Source of the DNA: Pseudomonadota bacterium
Lineage (GTDB): Bacteria; Bdellovibrionota; Oligoflexia; Oligoflexales; Oligoflexaceae
Length of the DNA: 7,720 bases
Direction of reading: 5' to 3'
NCBI GenBank assembly: GCA_029556045.1
Contig: JAKQGS010000144.1
Span: 1-7,720, forward strand
Positions 6,900 to 7,720 of the stretch are shown piece by piece; positions within the stretch are counted from its first letter, which is position 1; each line of letters opens with the position of its first letter. The notes under the pieces are model-generated. The model saw nothing but the letters and a program-made list of their open reading frames with translations. It did no database searches and had not been told where the DNA came from. Both the position numbers and the translations under genes were made by a program.

Positions 6900-7720
6900 A
6901 TGGGCTGGTTTTTTATTGCGTTGGCCGCAATGACGTGCGTGACCCTGGAGGCATGGGGACAGGTTAAGACGAAGTCACCCGCTAAAACGCCGTTTCTCAA
7001 ATCGAAAGTTCTCTATAGCAGCCCCAAACATAATTTTGTCATTCTGGATCAGGGTACCAAACATGGGATGAAGCAGGGCCAGGTTGTATGCCTGCCTCCT
7101 CTGCAAAAAGGCCTTAAACCCTATTGCTCTGTGGTCTACCTGGCAAAGGGCAAGTTTAGTGCTCTGGTGCTGCCACGCTCCCTGATGGATCGGGTCAAAA
7201 AAGGGACGGTGTTTGCTGAGCCTCGCGCCATCATGCCATTACGGGACAAAAAACTTCCTCAAAAAGGCAAAACTCAGCCAGATTCTAGCCCAAAAGATAC
7301 AGATATACCCGTTCCCAATGCTCCCGATCCAGACTTTGACTTTGGCCCCTTGACTGACGCCGATGCCGAGGAGATGAAAAACGCTCGTAAGGCACTCGAT
7401 CTGTTGCGGCAAAAATGGGATAAACAGGAAAAAGAGCAGGCAAAGGATGGATCGTCATCTGCCGTAGATGCATCCATGGGATCGATTTCGGACGACTCCC
7501 CGAAAGATGCAAAGACTCCCGGTGGGCAAAATGCACCCTCTCCAAACGGTGACGCCAAAGCCGGTGGTGACGCCAAAGCCGGTGGTGACGCCAAAGGCGG
7601 CGGTGACGCCAAAGCCGGTGGTGACGCCAAAGCCGGCGGTGACGCCAAAGCTGGAGGTGACGCCAAAGCCGGCGGTGACCCCAAAGCCGGCGGTGACGCC
7701 AAAGGCGGTGGTGACGCCAA
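6900..7720 (+). CDS. Exported protein of unknown function with C-terminal GDAKAG hexapeptide repeats, 3' end outside window
   Basis: The frame is open from 6804 (after TGA 6801-6803) through the window end; the first ATG is at 6900, giving 273 codons in view. Residues 1-20 form a signal peptide (core WFFIALAAM, likely cleavage after A18-W19-G20), though this short form lacks a positive charge. About 35-107 is a small beta-rich domain with pattern VLYSSPKHNFVILDQGTKHG, a KQGQVVC strand, C76 and a late VKKGTVF strand. It resembles small beta-barrel domains such as the FlgT C-terminal type, and C64 and C76 could pair. Residues 115-150 are Pro/Asp-rich, 153-184 a charged, probably helical stretch, and from 217 a GDAKAG repeat begins. 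The family is not recognised. The gene diverges from the lipoprotein operon, so a link is possible but unproven. No Shine-Dalgarno precedes 6900, and the true start may lie upstream. Confidence 0.8.
   Translation, partial: MGWFFIALAAMTCVTLEAWGQVKTKSPAKTPFLKSKVLYSSPKHNFVILDQGTKHGMKQGQVVCLPPLQKGLKPYCSVVYLAKGKFSALVLPRSLMDRVKKGTVFAEPRAIMPLRDKKLPQKGKTQPDSSPKDTDIPVPNAPDPDFDFGPLTDADAEEMKNARKALDLLRQKWDKQEKEQAKDGSSSAVDASMGSISDDSPKDAKTPGGQNAPSPNGDAKAGGDAKAGGDAKGGGDAKAGGDAKAGGDAKAGGDAKAGGDPKAGGDAKGGGDA
7548..7720 (+). repeat. 18-bp tandem repeat encoding GDAKAG
   Basis: Nine full 18-bp units start at 7548, 7566, 7584, 7602, 7620, 7638, 7656, 7674 and 7692, with a tenth beginning at 7710 and continuing past the window. 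The consensus codons are GGT GAC GCC AAA GCC GGY. Units 3 and 9 have GGC in place of the fifth codon (Ala to Gly), unit 6 ends GCT GGA, and unit 8 has CCC for GCC (Ala to Pro). The units alternate acidic and basic residues among Gly/Ala, giving a flexible zwitterionic tail. Near-identity at third positions points to recent expansion, so copy number may vary between strains. Confidence 0.95.

Noticed and set aside
6775..6932. Alternative upstream ATG at 6775 joined to the rightward gene by one added T in the T6 run at 6909-6914
   Set aside because: It needs an unsupported extra base, and the upstream peptide (Arg/Ser/Cys-rich) looks less protein-like than the in-frame extension from 6843.
7274..7720. 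Minus-strand frame with a Ser-Pro-Pro-Ala-Leu-Ala repeat
   Set aside because: It is the reverse reading of the GDAKAG repeat; an 18-bp tandem repeat without stops stays open in several frames. The plus frame has the signal peptide and domain-like region.

Overview
The window holds three genes, two of them cut by the window edges, arranged as two divergent transcription units around a gap of about 400 bp (6497-6899). Base composition looks near 50% G+C by eye. The content is typical of a Gram-negative bacterium with large, modular, secreted or surface proteins: two lipoprotein signal peptides, bacterial Ig-like (Big_2-type) domains, many fibronectin type III (FnIII)-like domains, an IPT/TIG domain and a GLUG-type beta-solenoid. 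The mix resembles predatory or environmental Bdellovibrionota (Bdellovibrio/Oligoflexia-like). That assignment is inference from architecture and base composition, not from a marker gene.

Leftward unit (minus strand, 6496 to 1). The main gene encodes a giant lipoprotein. As read it is split by a frameshift into a 1604-codon frame (6496-1682) and a 347-codon frame (1836-793). The break lies in a run of eight G on the coding strand (C at 1810-1817), inside a glycine turn of the GLUG solenoid. With seven G the two frames join into one protein of 1900 residues ending in a normal GLUG-protein C-terminus. Order: lipoprotein signal peptide, an N-terminal beta-sandwich-like domain, three tandem modules with a conserved cysteine pair, about seven FnIII-like domains, one IPT/TIG domain, and a solenoid with about twelve Gly-Gly turns. 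After a 16-nt gap comes a second lipoprotein gene (776 to beyond base 1) with Big_2-like repeats, probably in the same operon.

Rightward unit (plus strand, about 6900 to beyond 7720). This encodes an exported protein of unknown function: signal peptide, a small beta-rich domain with two cysteines, a charged helical stretch, then a tandem GDAKAG hexapeptide repeat (18-bp units) that runs off the window. Its start codon is uncertain: the best Shine-Dalgarno-like sequence precedes an in-frame ATC, not an ATG.

The gap between the units contains a 20-bp direct repeat (16/20 identical, 113 bp apart) that may be a regulatory site. I see no RNA genes, CRISPR, insertion sequences or convincing terminators. 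The most interesting point is the possible length-dependent switching of the giant lipoprotein at the G8 tract (phase variation), which must be separated from a simple sequencing or assembly error.
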